A stretch of DNA of 64,000 nucleotides from PHAA01 sp963665865 (GCA_963665865.2 CAXXWF010000001.1:248001-312000), one strand, 5' to 3'. Shown: positions 1 through 8,781, numbered from the stretch's first letter. The notes: generated by a model not told the origin, from the letters alone. Translations and numbers: made by a program.

Positions 1-57
1 ACTTTGCAATTTCTTGATAATATTAAATAGTTTGCCTATATTTTAATTACTAATGTT

Positions 58-87
58 TTGACATTTTACAGCTTAATGATTTATTCT
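58..87 (+). promoter_or_regulatory. candidate sigma-A promoter for metA copy 1
   Basis: A perfect TTGACA at 58-63 is followed 18 bases later by TATTCT at 82-87. This would give a leader of roughly 120 bases before the metA start at 212. No SAM riboswitch or T-box core is visible in the leader, though a small inverted repeat (TATCC 154-158 / GGATA 165-169) is present. The -10 match is only fair. Confidence 0.4.
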
Positions 88-211
88 ATTAAATGTACAC
101 TTATTGTATGGGAATAATGGTAGTATATCATGAATATCTAATTTAATAATTACTATCCTTAAAGGGATACCATAGCTATATGAATAGTATAAACAAAAAG
201 GGGGAATTTGT

Positions 212-1129
212 ATGCCCATAAAAATTCCGGATAATTTGCCGGCAACCGAGATCTTAAGCAATGAAAATATCTTTATCATGGGAGAGAAGCGAGCTTATAA
301 CCAAGACATACGTCCGCTCAAGATAGCCATATTAAACCTGATGCCCCTAAAAAGCGTTACCGAGACCCAATTACTGCGGTTGTTAGGCAACTCTCCGCTG
401 CAGGTTGACATTGTACTACTGTACCCGGATTCTCATACGTCCAAGAATACATCCCAGGAACATCTGGCCAACTTCTATAACACTTTTGAAGATATTAAAG
501 ATCAAAAATTTGATGGGATGATTATCACGGGCGCGCCCGTGGAACTACTAGAATTTGAAGAGCTGAGTTATTGGGAAGAATTAAAGGAAATAATGGATTG
601 GACACGGACCAACGTATTTTCAACCCTGCATATCTGTGTTGGGGCGCAAGCCGGTCTGTATCATCACTATGGGGTCCCTAAATACGCGCTTGAATCCAAA
701 ATGTTCGGGGTATTTCCTCACACTGTAAATCGGAAAAATGTGCCGCTTTTACGCGGATTTGACGATGAATTCTTTGTGCCCCATTCGAGGTATACCGAAG
801 TAAGGCGAGATGATATAGAAAAGGTAGACGATATAGAGATCCTATCCGAGTCGGAGGAAGCCGGAGTTTATATTGTGTCCTCCAAAGACGGACGCCTAAT
901 CTTTGTGACGGGACATTCGGAGTATGATGATAATACCTTAAAAACAGAGTACGACCGCGATATAGGGAAGGGTCTGGAAATTGACGTACCCAGAAATTAT
1001 TACCCGAACGATGATCCGAGTCAGCTTCCCCTGGTAAAATGGCGTAGCCACGCCAATCTATTGTTTATTAACTGGCTGAATTACCATGTTTACCAGGAGA
1101 CACCGTTTGATCTGGATGAACTAAAATAA
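212..1129 (+). CDS. metA: homoserine O-acetyltransferase MetA, copy 1
   Basis: This enzyme activates homoserine for methionine synthesis by O-acylation in the cytoplasm. The 305-residue protein is full length for the MetA family and has the expected nucleophile Cys142 in HICVGAQAG and the FVTGHSEYD catalytic histidine/glutamate motif. Position 111, in TGAPVE, is Glu; in this family Glu111 goes with acetyl-CoA use and Gly111 with succinyl-CoA, so the product should be O-acetylhomoserine. That matches the MetY encoded 3.4 kb downstream. The ATG at 212 follows GGGGG (200-204) by 7 bases. A second copy at 7689 is about 83% identical in protein by my own count (52 differences in 305). Confidence 0.95.
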   Translation: MPIKIPDNLPATEILSNENIFIMGEKRAYNQDIRPLKIAILNLMPLKSVTETQLLRLLGNSPLQVDIVLLYPDSHTSKNTSQEHLANFYNTFEDIKDQKFDGMIITGAPVELLEFEELSYWEELKEIMDWTRTNVFSTLHICVGAQAGLYHHYGVPKYALESKMFGVFPHTVNRKNVPLLRGFDDEFFVPHSRYTEVRRDDIEKVDDIEILSESEEAGVYIVSSKDGRLIFVTGHSEYDDNTLKTEYDRDIGKGLEIDVPRNYYPNDDPSQLPLVKWRSHANLLFINWLNYHVYQETPFDLDELK

Positions 1130-1181
1130 GGGTATTCAAAGCCTACGGTTATTCATATATCGATACAGAAAATTACCGCTG

Positions 1182-1211
1182 AGCCACCAATTAATATAGG
1201 TGGCTTTTTTT
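1182..1211 (+). terminator. Rho-independent terminator after metA copy 1
   Basis: A perfect 7-bp stem AGCCACC (1182-1188) / GGTGGCT (1199-1205) with a 10-base loop runs straight into a T-rich tract. It separates metA from the small-protein/metNIQ group. Confidence 0.85.
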
Positions 1212-1277
1212 ATGCCATTTAATTCGTTATAGAATTTTATAATAAACACTTGACATAAATGAATAAAGATATAAAAT

Positions 1278-1330
1278 AATTAATAATTCCGATTGGAATA
1301 CTTGGATATTAACATGAATAATTATTAATT
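1278..1330. promoter_or_regulatory. nested palindromes upstream of the yezD-metNIQ group, probable operator
   Basis: Two palindromes are stacked here. The outer one is a perfect 11-bp inverted repeat, AATTAATAATT (1278-1288) with AATTATTAATT (1320-1330). The inner one is ATTCC-GATT-GGAAT (1286-1299). The position just upstream of sulfur genes suggests a regulator site, perhaps for an Rrf2-type sulfur regulator such as CymR. The regulator assignment is inference; the repeats are directly visible. Confidence 0.4.
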
Positions 1331-1386
1331 GGATGGCAAAATACGTTCCTTTGTCAACTTGGTAAATAAATGTGGAGGTGATTGAA

Positions 1387-1554
1387 TTGGGATCCATTAA
1401 AAGTCCCGATCCCAAACGGGAAGCCTTTTCGCCGGAAATACAGAAGAAAATCATTGAGGCGATCAGCAGTCTGAAGTATGGCATCGTAAGCATAATTGTC
1501 CAGGATGGGCATGTTATCCAGATAGAGAAACTGGAAAAGGAAAGGTTGAAGTAA
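1387..1554 (+). CDS. small DUF2292 (YezD-like) protein
   Basis: A 55-residue protein whose C-terminal part (IIEAISSLKYGIVSIIVQDG, then HVIQIEKLEK) matches the DUF2292/YezD pattern as I remember it. Function is unknown; members are often found next to sulfur assimilation or methionine genes, as here. The TTG at 1387 is chosen because GGAGGTG (1374-1380) lies 6 bases upstream; an in-frame GTG at 1372 overlaps the ribosome binding site itself. It lies 87 bases before metN and is probably cotranscribed with metNIQ. Confidence 0.75.
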   Translation: MGSIKSPDPKREAFSPEIQKKIIEAISSLKYGIVSIIVQDGHVIQIEKLEKERLK

Positions 1555-1641
1555 CATCCAAAGTAGGAAAGTCTCTTTTCGTAATTTTATGCCAATGTGA
1601 TAGAGCCAATAACAGAAGTTTTTGGTGGGGAGGCCACTCGT

Positions 1642-2667
1642 TTGATTGAAATCAATAATTTGAGCAAGCTTTATCATACATCCCATCAAGAAATAGTGGC
1701 GCTGAATAATGTAAGTCTATCAATCCAGCGGGGGGAGATTTTTGGAATCATTGGTCTTAGCGGAGCTGGCAAAAGTACCCTGATCCGGTGCATAAATATG
1801 CTGGAAAAACCCACCCAAGGTTCTATCAAGGTAGATGGGCAGATTATTACGGCCCTGAATAAGAAGGAATTGCACCAGGCACGGCAAAAAATTGGCATGA
1901 TCTTTCAGCAGTTCAATCTTCTTTCTTCGCGTACGGTTTTTGACAATGTCATGTTTCCGTTAGAAATTGCCCATACCCCTCTCAAACAGGCTCGCCAGAG
2001 GGTAGGCGAACTGTTGGAAATGGTCGGGATCGCCGAAAAGGCCAAGATTTATCCGGACCAACTCAGTGGAGGGCAAAAACAACGGGTGGGTATTGCCCGG
2101 GCTTTGGCCAACGATCCAAAGTTACTGCTTTCAGATGAAGCTACCTCAGCGCTTGATCCTCAAACTACTAAATCTATTTTGAAACTATTGAAAGATATTA
2201 ACTCGCAATTAAATTTAACCATATTACTAATCACCCATGATATGAATGTAATTAAACAGATATGTGACCGGGTAGCGGTAATTAATGACTCTCACATTGT
2301 AGAGGTTGGAGACGTATTATCTGTCTTTAGCAATCCGGCCACTCCAACTTCCCGAAGCTTTATTAATGCCATTGTTAACAAAGATGTTGCAGAAGATTAT
2401 ACCCAGAGCTTGCTTAAACCTCATGACCATAAATTTTCCCGTATGATTCGCGTTTCCTTTATCGGCTCCTCGGCAGGTGATCCGGTGATTTCTTCAATGA
2501 TTAAGAAATACGATGTTGATGCCAATATCCTTTATGGCAATATCGATCGGGTTAAAGATGTTCCCTTTGGCAACCTTACCCTGGAGTTGATAGGAACTAG
2601 AGAAACAATTGATCAGTCAATGGACTACTTAAAATCAAATGGCCTGGAAATTGAGGTGATGCAATAG
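1642..2667 (+). CDS. metN: methionine ABC transporter ATP-binding protein MetN
   Basis: ATPase of the high-affinity methionine importer. In order the protein shows a Walker A (GLSGAGKST, about residues 38-46), the Q-loop in MIFQQFNLL, the signature LSGGQKQR, a Walker B with SDEATSALDP, an H-loop in ITHDM, and a C-terminal NIL domain (about residues 260-341) that senses methionine in the family. The TTG start at 1642 follows GGGGAGG (1627-1633) by 8 bases and gives the usual N-terminus MIEINNLSK. The reading frame is open further upstream to 1597, but without a ribosome binding site. It abuts metI with no gap. Confidence 0.95.
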   Translation: MIEINNLSKLYHTSHQEIVALNNVSLSIQRGEIFGIIGLSGAGKSTLIRCINMLEKPTQGSIKVDGQIITALNKKELHQARQKIGMIFQQFNLLSSRTVFDNVMFPLEIAHTPLKQARQRVGELLEMVGIAEKAKIYPDQLSGGQKQRVGIARALANDPKLLLSDEATSALDPQTTKSILKLLKDINSQLNLTILLITHDMNVIKQICDRVAVINDSHIVEVGDVLSVFSNPATPTSRSFINAIVNKDVAEDYTQSLLKPHDHKFSRMIRVSFIGSSAGDPVISSMIKKYDVDANILYGNIDRVKDVPFGNLTLELIGTRETIDQSMDYLKSNGLEIEVMQ

Positions 2668-3372
2668 ATGTTTGCCTTAAACACGACCGTTCTGGGGAGT
2701 AATTTCTGGGTGGAAAATTCATGGATATTTGAAAAGGTATTACAGGCCACCTGGGAAACCCTGTACATGGTAGTCATAGCGACAGGGCTCAGTTACCTTC
2801 TCGGGTTACCGCTGGGAGTGATAATGGTGACTACTGCGGAGGGGCACGTATTGGAAAGTCTAGGCGTAAACCGTTTTCTGGGAACTGTCATCAACGCGGT
2901 GCGTTCCATACCCTTCATCATTTTCCTAATCCTGGTGATACCTTTCACTCGATTGGTAGTGGGTACTTCCATAGGAACGATAGCCTCTATGGTACCCTTG
3001 ATCCTGGCTGCCGTCCCTTTTGTAGCCCGCATGGCGGAGACTTCTCTCAAGGAGATTGACTGGGGGCTGATTGAAGCAGCATTATCCATGGGAGCCAATG
3101 CTTGGCAGGTTATTAGCAAGGTATTAATTCCCGAGGCTCTGCCTTCGATCATCCTGGGGGTAGCGATCACTACAATCAATCTGGTCGGGTATTCAGCTAT
3201 GGCTGGAATTGTGGGAGGAGGTGGTTTAGGGACTCTGGCCTATTATTATGGTTACCAGCGTTACGAAAATGTGATTATGTGGGTTACGGTGATCGTGCTC
3301 ATTTTATTTGTTCAATGCGTTCAAATGCTGGGTGACAAGATGGTAACAAAAACAATAAACAAAAGGAGGTAA
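2668..3372 (+). CDS. metI: methionine ABC transporter permease MetI
   Basis: Inner-membrane permease of the MetNIQ importer, 234 residues, with five or so hydrophobic segments and the EAA-type cytoplasmic loop around LIEAALSMGANAWQVI that docks to the ATPase. Its ATG begins immediately after the metN stop, and the ribosome binding site GAGGTG lies within the end of metN, so translation is probably coupled. The length is normal for the family. Confidence 0.95.
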   Translation: MFALNTTVLGSNFWVENSWIFEKVLQATWETLYMVVIATGLSYLLGLPLGVIMVTTAEGHVLESLGVNRFLGTVINAVRSIPFIIFLILVIPFTRLVVGTSIGTIASMVPLILAAVPFVARMAETSLKEIDWGLIEAALSMGANAWQVISKVLIPEALPSIILGVAITTINLVGYSAMAGIVGGGGLGTLAYYYGYQRYENVIMWVTVIVLILFVQCVQMLGDKMVTKTINKRR

Positions 3373-3377
3373 ATTTG

Positions 3378-4214
3378 ATGAAAAAGACTCTAGTTCTAAT
3401 CGCTTGCTTATTTTTGCTACTTGCTACTGTAGCTGGTTGTGGCAATAAGACAGCGCAAAAAGCTGCTGACACCGCTACAACAGGACAACCGGCCCCAACT
3501 AAAATTGTGGTAGGGGCTACTGCAAAGCCTCATGCGGAAATATTGGAGGTTGTGAAACCCATTTTGGCCAAAGAAAATATTGATCTGGAAATCAAGGTAT
3601 TCACTGATTATGTGCAATTAAATCCAGCCTTAAAAGACGGCCAAATAGATGCTAATTTCTTTCAACATATACCTTATTTAGAAGATTATAATAAAAAGAA
3701 TAATGCCAATCTGGCTTGGACAGTTAAGGTTCATACTGAGCCAATGGGTATATACTCGAAAAAAATTACCAGCCTGGATAAACTGGCTAACGGCGCGAAG
3801 GTGGGTATACCCAACGATGCCACCAATGGCGGGCGTGCGCTGGCGGTTCTGGCGCAGGCCAAGTTAATTACTCTAAAAGACGGTGTAGGAGTTACTGCCA
3901 CTGATAAGGACATTGTTGAAAATCCCAAGAAACTGGTAATTACACCCATGGATGCGGCGATGCTGCCTCGAACCCTGGAAGATGCTGATATATGCGTAAT
4001 TAATAGCAATTATGCTCTGGAGGCCAAGCTCAACCCGGTAAAAGACTCGCTTTTCATGGAAGCCAAAGATTCTCCCTTTGCCAACGTATTGGTGGTTCGT
4101 CCCGAGGATAAGAACAAAGATGCCATTGTTAAACTGGGCCAAGCTCTGCAATCTCCTGAAGTAAAAAAATTCCTGGAGGATACCTACCAGGGCAGCTGCA
4201 TTCCTGCTTTTTAA
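3378..4214 (+). CDS. metQ: methionine-binding lipoprotein MetQ
   Basis: Substrate-binding lipoprotein of the MetNIQ importer (NlpA/MetQ family), 278 residues. It starts with a lipoprotein signal peptide ending in VAGC, with the lipidated Cys at residue 21. The family core is visible in GATAKPHAEIL, NFFQHIPYL and the C-terminal PEVKKFLEDTY. The ATG at 3378 follows AAAGGAGGT (3362-3370) closely; a TTG one codon earlier is also in frame. It is the last gene of metNIQ and is followed by a stem-loop. Confidence 0.93.
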   Translation: MKKTLVLIACLFLLLATVAGCGNKTAQKAADTATTGQPAPTKIVVGATAKPHAEILEVVKPILAKENIDLEIKVFTDYVQLNPALKDGQIDANFFQHIPYLEDYNKKNNANLAWTVKVHTEPMGIYSKKITSLDKLANGAKVGIPNDATNGGRALAVLAQAKLITLKDGVGVTATDKDIVENPKKLVITPMDAAMLPRTLEDADICVINSNYALEAKLNPVKDSLFMEAKDSPFANVLVVRPEDKNKDAIVKLGQALQSPEVKKFLEDTYQGSCIPAF

Positions 4215-4225
4215 TCAAATTGAAA

Positions 4226-4255
4226 GACTGTCGGTAGGTTAAAGAGCCGACGGTC
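4226..4255 (+). terminator. stem-loop after metQ
   Basis: GACTGTCGG (4226-4234) pairs with CCGACGGTC (4247-4255), nine pairs with one G-U and a 12-base loop. There is no T-run behind it, so it may stabilise the 3' end or terminate weakly. Confidence 0.5.
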
Positions 4256-4524
4256 GTCGTTCGCCGCGTTTCAAGTATTATGCAGCGCTTATCAACAAGT
4301 GAAGCTGCAAACAATTAAAATTATTCATTTGATAGTTGACATTTAGAATTGAGTTTATTAATATAATACTATACTTATAGGTTTTGTTGGTATTTGGTAT
4401 AACCTTAGATAATTTACTTTGCCTTATCCTAGTAGTAATGAACGAATATTTCTAGTACAATTATTTTATGAATAATGTCTAGCATAACAATGGGAATAAT
4501 AATATAAACAAAGGAGAGGTTAGA
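4256..4524 (+). promoter_or_regulatory. intergenic leader of metY with candidate promoter
   Basis: This AT-rich gap holds TTGACA at 4336-4341 and TATAAT at 4362-4367, but the 20-base spacing is long, so the pairing is uncertain. The 11-mer ATGGGAATAAT at 4490-4500 also occurs upstream of metA copy 1 at 108-118. I see no SAM riboswitch or T-box features. Confidence 0.35.
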
Positions 4525-5817
4525 ATGAGTGAAAGAAAGTTAAAGTTTGACACCTTACAGGTGCATGCGGGTCAGCAAGTAGACCCCACCACCGGTTCAA
4601 GGGCGGTTCCTATCTATCAGACCACATCTTATGTATTTAAGAATTCGGAACATGCCGCTAATCTATTTGCTTTAAAAGAACCTGGGAATATTTACACCCG
4701 AATTATGAATCCGACCACCGATGTTTTTGAACAACGGGTAGCGGCTCTGGAAGGTGGGGTAGGCGCTCTGGCAGTAGCTTCGGGTTCTGCAGCCATTACC
4801 TACGCTGTATTAAATATTGCCAAAACCGGAGATGAGATCGTTTCAGCCAGTACTTTGTATGGCGGAACCTATAATTTATTCTCAGCGACATTTCCCAATT
4901 TCGGAATAAAGGTTCACTTTGTTGATCCAGATGACCCTGAGAACTTTAGAAAGGCCATCAATGAAAAAACCAAAGCACTTTTTGTTGAAACCATTGGTAA
5001 TCCGGGTATCAACCTGATTGATATCGAAGCGGTGGCTAAAATTGCTCATGATAACGGCATCCCGCTAATTATTGACAATACTTTCGGTACTCCTTACCTA
5101 ATCAGACCAATCGAGTTTGGAGCCGATATTGTGGTCCACTCTGCCACCAAATTCATTGGCGGGCATGGAACATCTATAGGGGGAATCATCGTTGATTCCG
5201 GTAAATTTGACTGGGCAGGCAGCGGAAGATTTCCCGAATTAACTGAGCCTGACCCTAGCTATCATGGAATCCGATATGTAGCAGATGTGGGAGCAGCTGC
5301 CTATATACTTAAAGCGAGGGTCCAATTGCTGAGGAACACCGGAGCTGCCGTGAGTCCATTCAATTCTTTCTTATTTATTCAAGGCCTGGAGACACTATCA
5401 TTGAGGGTGGAAAAACATGTTGCCAATACCAAGATTATTGCCAAGTATCTAAAGGATCATCCTCAGGTGACGTGGGTTAACTATCCCAGTCTGGAGGGCG
5501 ACAAATACTATGATTTAGCGCAGAAGTATCTTCCCAAGGGCGCTGGTTCTATATTTACCTTCGGCATTAAGGGTGGAGCTGAGGCAGGTATAAAGTTTAT
5601 CGACAGCCTGGAAATATTCTCGCTTCTGGCCAATGTAGCCGATGCTAAGTCTTTGGTTATTCATCCTGCCAGCACCACCCATTCACAGCTGTCAGAAGAA
5701 GAGCTGATTGTTGCAGGAGTAACCCCGGACCAGATCAGACTTTCCATTGGTATAGAAGATGTTGAGGATTTGATCTTTGATCTTGATCAGGCCTTGGCCA
5801 AAGCTGCCCAGGGTTAA
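4525..5817 (+). CDS. metY: O-acetylhomoserine sulfhydrylase MetY
   Basis: PLP enzyme that condenses O-acetylhomoserine with sulfide (or a thiol) to homocysteine. The 430-residue length and the sequence fit the Cys/Met metabolism PLP family, OAH sulfhydrylase branch: PIYQTTSYVF, NPTTDVFE, the PLP lysine Lys209 in HSATKFIGGHG, and the C-terminal HPASTTHSQL. The ATG follows AAAGGAGAGG closely. It is the first gene of metY-larE-cysK and would use the product of the flanking MetA enzymes, giving direct sulfhydrylation rather than transsulfuration. Confidence 0.93.
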   Translation: MSERKLKFDTLQVHAGQQVDPTTGSRAVPIYQTTSYVFKNSEHAANLFALKEPGNIYTRIMNPTTDVFEQRVAALEGGVGALAVASGSAAITYAVLNIAKTGDEIVSASTLYGGTYNLFSATFPNFGIKVHFVDPDDPENFRKAINEKTKALFVETIGNPGINLIDIEAVAKIAHDNGIPLIIDNTFGTPYLIRPIEFGADIVVHSATKFIGGHGTSIGGIIVDSGKFDWAGSGRFPELTEPDPSYHGIRYVADVGAAAYILKARVQLLRNTGAAVSPFNSFLFIQGLETLSLRVEKHVANTKIIAKYLKDHPQVTWVNYPSLEGDKYYDLAQKYLPKGAGSIFTFGIKGGAEAGIKFIDSLEIFSLLANVADAKSLVIHPASTTHSQLSEEELIVAGVTPDQIRLSIGIEDVEDLIFDLDQALAKAAQG

Positions 5818-5822
5818 GTACC

Positions 5823-6632
5823 ATGCCACTGAACCGGAAGCTAAATGATCTGCAAAACATAATCAGGTTGATGGGCAGTGTCGCGATTGCGTTTTCGGGC
5901 GGAGTGGACAGCACTTTCCTGTTGAAGGTTTCTCACGATCTTCTAGGGGATAGGGTTGTGGCTGTCACTGCCAGTTCCTCAACCTATCCGGAAAGAGAGT
6001 TTCGAGCTGCGGTTGATTTTGTAAATGGTGCCGGGATAAAGCACCTGGTAATCGCAGCAGAGGAACTTGATATTGAGGGATTTGCTGACAATCCCTTAAA
6101 CAGGTGCTATTTATGCAAACGTGAACTCTTTACCCAGATGGTACAGATCGCTACCGAGAATGGTATTAACTTTGTAGCGGATGGCTCCAATGTTGATGAT
6201 ATTAAGGATTACCGACCTGGGATTAAAGCTCTGAGTGAGCTGGGGATTGTCAGCCCGCTGCGGGAAGCCAATATGACCAAGGAAGACATAAGAGCTTTAT
6301 CAAAACAGATGGATTTGCCCACTTGGAATAAACCAGCCTTTGCCTGCCTGGCTTCCAGGATCCCCTATGGGCAGAAGATAAACCTCGAGAAGCTGGCTAT
6401 GATTGATAAAGCTGAGCAATATTTGCTGGATTTGGGGTTTGAGCAAATTAGGGTTCGTCATCACGGCGATATAGCCAGAATTGAAGTATCACCCCAGGAA
6501 CGCACCCGATTTATAAATGAGAAATTAATGGATCAGGTCAATGAGCAATTCAGGCAAATTGGATTTGCCTACACGGCTCTGGATCTAAAGGGATACAGAA
6601 CCGGAAGCTTGAATGAACAAATTAGTGAATGA
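5823..6632 (+). CDS. larE: LarE-type ATP-dependent sacrificial sulfur transferase
   Basis: PP-loop protein of the LarE/COG1606 group, 269 residues. It has the pyrophosphate loop SGGVDS at residues 25-30 and the conserved PAFACLASRIPYG segment, whose Cys175 corresponds to the sulfur-donating cysteine of lactobacillar LarE. It also has C95-x-x-C98, so three cysteines could hold an Fe-S cluster as proposed for cluster-bearing LarE enzymes. Classical LarE builds the nickel-pincer cofactor with LarB/LarC, and neither is encoded here, so another sulfur-insertion role is possible. It starts 6 bases after metY and is translationally coupled. Confidence 0.8.
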   Translation: MPLNRKLNDLQNIIRLMGSVAIAFSGGVDSTFLLKVSHDLLGDRVVAVTASSSTYPEREFRAAVDFVNGAGIKHLVIAAEELDIEGFADNPLNRCYLCKRELFTQMVQIATENGINFVADGSNVDDIKDYRPGIKALSELGIVSPLREANMTKEDIRALSKQMDLPTWNKPAFACLASRIPYGQKINLEKLAMIDKAEQYLLDLGFEQIRVRHHGDIARIEVSPQERTRFINEKLMDQVNEQFRQIGFAYTALDLKGYRTGSLNEQISE

Positions 6633-6651
6633 AAAGAATGGAGGAAAGAAC

Positions 6652-7587
6652 ATGAGTAAAGTAGCCAAAAACTTGACTGATTTGATCGGCAACACCCCCC
6701 TATTGGAACTGTCCAACTACAACAAGGCCAATAACCTGGAGGCTAGGGTCATTGCCAAGCTGGAGTATTTCAACCCGGCTGGCAGTGTAAAAGACAGAAT
6801 TGGGTATGCCATGATTAAAGATGCCGAAGACAAAGGTTTATTAAATAAAGACTCGGTTATTATTGAGCCAACCAGCGGCAATACTGGTGTTGCACTGGCC
6901 TTTGTGGCAGCCGCCCGGGGATACCGCTTGATCCTGACCATGCCTGATACCATGACTCTGGAAAGAAGAAGCTTGTTGAAGGCACTGGGTGCCGAGCTAG
7001 TCTTAACCCCTGGCGCAGATGGTATGCCGGGCGCAATTAGAAAGGCCGAGGAACTAGGGGCTCAGACCCCAAACTCCTTTATTCCCCAGCAGTTTAAGAA
7101 TCCGGCCAATCCAGCCATACACCGCCAAACTACTGGTGAAGAGATATGGAGAGACACCGACGGAGCTGTGGATATATTTATCGCCGGGGTTGGAACCGGG
7201 GGGACAGTAAGCGGGGTAGGAGAACTATTGAAAGAAAGAAAGCCAAGTGTTCAGATTATAGCCGTGGAGCCATTTGATTCGCCGGTATTATCGGGAGGCT
7301 CCCCCGGACCGCATAAGATTCAAGGCATTGGGGCCGGTTTTGTTCCGGATGTTTTCAATCGCGAGGTAATTGATGAAATATTTAAGGTCAAGAATGAGGA
7401 AGCTATCGACACTGCTCGTAGTCTTTCCAAGAATGAGGGCTTGTTGGTGGGTATTTCTTCCGGTGCGGCAGCTTTTGCAGCCACCCAAATAGCCAAAAGG
7501 CCAGAAAATAAAGGCAAAACTATCGTAGCTCTGTTGCCGGATACAGGGGAAAGATACCTATCCCATCCGGTTTTTGCAGAGCTATAA
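6652..7587 (+). CDS. cysK: cysteine synthase CysK
   Basis: O-acetylserine sulfhydrylase, a PLP enzyme making cysteine from O-acetylserine and sulfide. The 311-residue protein shows the PLP lysine Lys47 in GSVKDRIG, the substrate loop TSGNTGVALA, the glycine-rich phosphate loop GTGGTVSGVG and the late SSGAAAFAA segment. The ATG at 6652 has GGAGG (6640-6644) 7 bases upstream; the frame is open from 6613 but that start overlaps larE without a ribosome binding site. It is the third gene of metY-larE-cysK. Confidence 0.93.
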   Translation: MSKVAKNLTDLIGNTPLLELSNYNKANNLEARVIAKLEYFNPAGSVKDRIGYAMIKDAEDKGLLNKDSVIIEPTSGNTGVALAFVAAARGYRLILTMPDTMTLERRSLLKALGAELVLTPGADGMPGAIRKAEELGAQTPNSFIPQQFKNPANPAIHRQTTGEEIWRDTDGAVDIFIAGVGTGGTVSGVGELLKERKPSVQIIAVEPFDSPVLSGGSPGPHKIQGIGAGFVPDVFNREVIDEIFKVKNEEAIDTARSLSKNEGLLVGISSGAAAFAATQIAKRPENKGKTIVALLPDTGERYLSHPVFAEL

Positions 7588-7616
7588 GCGGACCTGGAAA
7601 GGCAAGGGGACGATAT

Positions 7617-7647
7617 GGCAGGCGATGGCAGAGGACCATCGCCTGTC
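7617..7647 (+). terminator. strong stem-loop between cysK and metA copy 2
   Basis: GGCAGGCGATGG (7617-7628) pairs with CCATCGCCTGTC (7636-7647), twelve pairs with one G-U and a 7-base loop. No T-run follows, so it may attenuate or process the transcript rather than terminate it. Confidence 0.5.
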
Positions 7648-7688
7648 ACGTATTAGCATTCAAAGCAAGAGGATAAAGGAGATACATT

Positions 7689-8606
7689 ATGCCTATCAAA
7701 GTCCCAGACAATTTGCCTGCAACTGAAATATTAACTAATGAAAACATTTTCGTCATGGGCGAAAAACGTGCTTATACCCAAGACATACGTCCGCTCAGAA
7801 TTGCGATATTAAACTTGATGCCGATAAAGAGTGTTACCGAAACGCAATTACTGCGACTGCTCGGTAACTCCCCGCTGCAGGTGGATATTGTTCTGCTGCA
7901 CCCGGAGACGCATACATCCAAAAATACCTCCTATGAACACCTGGCTAACTTTTACAATACCTTTGATGGCATTAAAGATCAAAAGTTTGACGGTATGATC
8001 ATAACCGGGGCTCCAGTCGAACAACTTGAATTTGAAGATCTCAGTTACTGGGAAGAGCTGAAGAAAATCATGGATTGGACTCGCACAAATGTTTTCTCTA
8101 CGATGCATATATGTGTAGGGGCTCAGGCTGGACTTTACTATCATTATGGAGTTCCCAAGTACCTGCTGGATAGTAAGATTTTCGGCGTTTTTGCGCATAC
8201 AATGAATAAGCAAAATGTGCCTCTGCTGCGGGGCTTTGATGATGTGTTTTACGTGCCCCACTCGCGTCACACCGAACTAAAGAGGGAGGATATCGACCAA
8301 GTAGAAGACATCGAGATACTGGCCGAATCTCCCGAGGCGGGGGCGTATATAGTTTCCTCCAAAGACGGGCGATTAATATTTGTGACCGGACACTCCGAGT
8401 ATGATAGCAACAGTTTAAGAGATGAGTATGATCGGGATATCGGGAAAGGGTTGAAGATTGCTATTCCTCAAAACTATTATCCTAATGATGATCCGAATCT
8501 GGCACCGATGGTAAGGTGGCGCAGCCATGCTAATCTCCTATTCACCAACTGGCTAAATTATCATGTATATCAGGAGACACCGTACAATCTGGATGAACTC
8601 AAATAA
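7689..8606 (+). CDS. metA: homoserine O-acetyltransferase MetA, copy 2
   Basis: Second full-length MetA, 305 residues, with the same Glu111 (TGAPVE) and Cys142 (HICVGAQAG) as copy 1 and therefore the same predicted acetyl-CoA specificity. Differences from copy 1 are spread along the protein and mostly conservative, and no truncation is seen, so both should be active. It has a good AAGGAGAT ribosome binding site. The two copies lie in the same orientation and bracket metNIQ-metY-larE-cysK, so recombination between them could delete or amplify the 7.5-kb block. Confidence 0.95.
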   Translation: MPIKVPDNLPATEILTNENIFVMGEKRAYTQDIRPLRIAILNLMPIKSVTETQLLRLLGNSPLQVDIVLLHPETHTSKNTSYEHLANFYNTFDGIKDQKFDGMIITGAPVEQLEFEDLSYWEELKKIMDWTRTNVFSTMHICVGAQAGLYYHYGVPKYLLDSKIFGVFAHTMNKQNVPLLRGFDDVFYVPHSRHTELKREDIDQVEDIEILAESPEAGAYIVSSKDGRLIFVTGHSEYDSNSLRDEYDRDIGKGLKIAIPQNYYPNDDPNLAPMVRWRSHANLLFTNWLNYHVYQETPYNLDELK

Positions 8607-8781
8607 AATCCGCGTCCCCATGTCTCGATCCTGGCTCTGGTGGCGCTTGGAATTATGAGCTTTTTTTCTCTGAATATTAAAGATTGGCCGGATTTGGAAT
8701 TTCCATATGTAAACGTTACAATTATCCAACCCGGTGCTTATTCCTATAATTTCACTGGCAGTAAGAAGCGGCCTTGGGTTT

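Noticed and set aside
1..211. SAM riboswitch or T-box before metA copy 1
   Set aside because: None of the conserved core sequences is present; only a small inverted repeat and a promoter are visible.
7848..8270. A 140-codon open frame on the minus strand
   Set aside because: It is antisense to metA copy 2 and has no ribosome binding site or family pattern.
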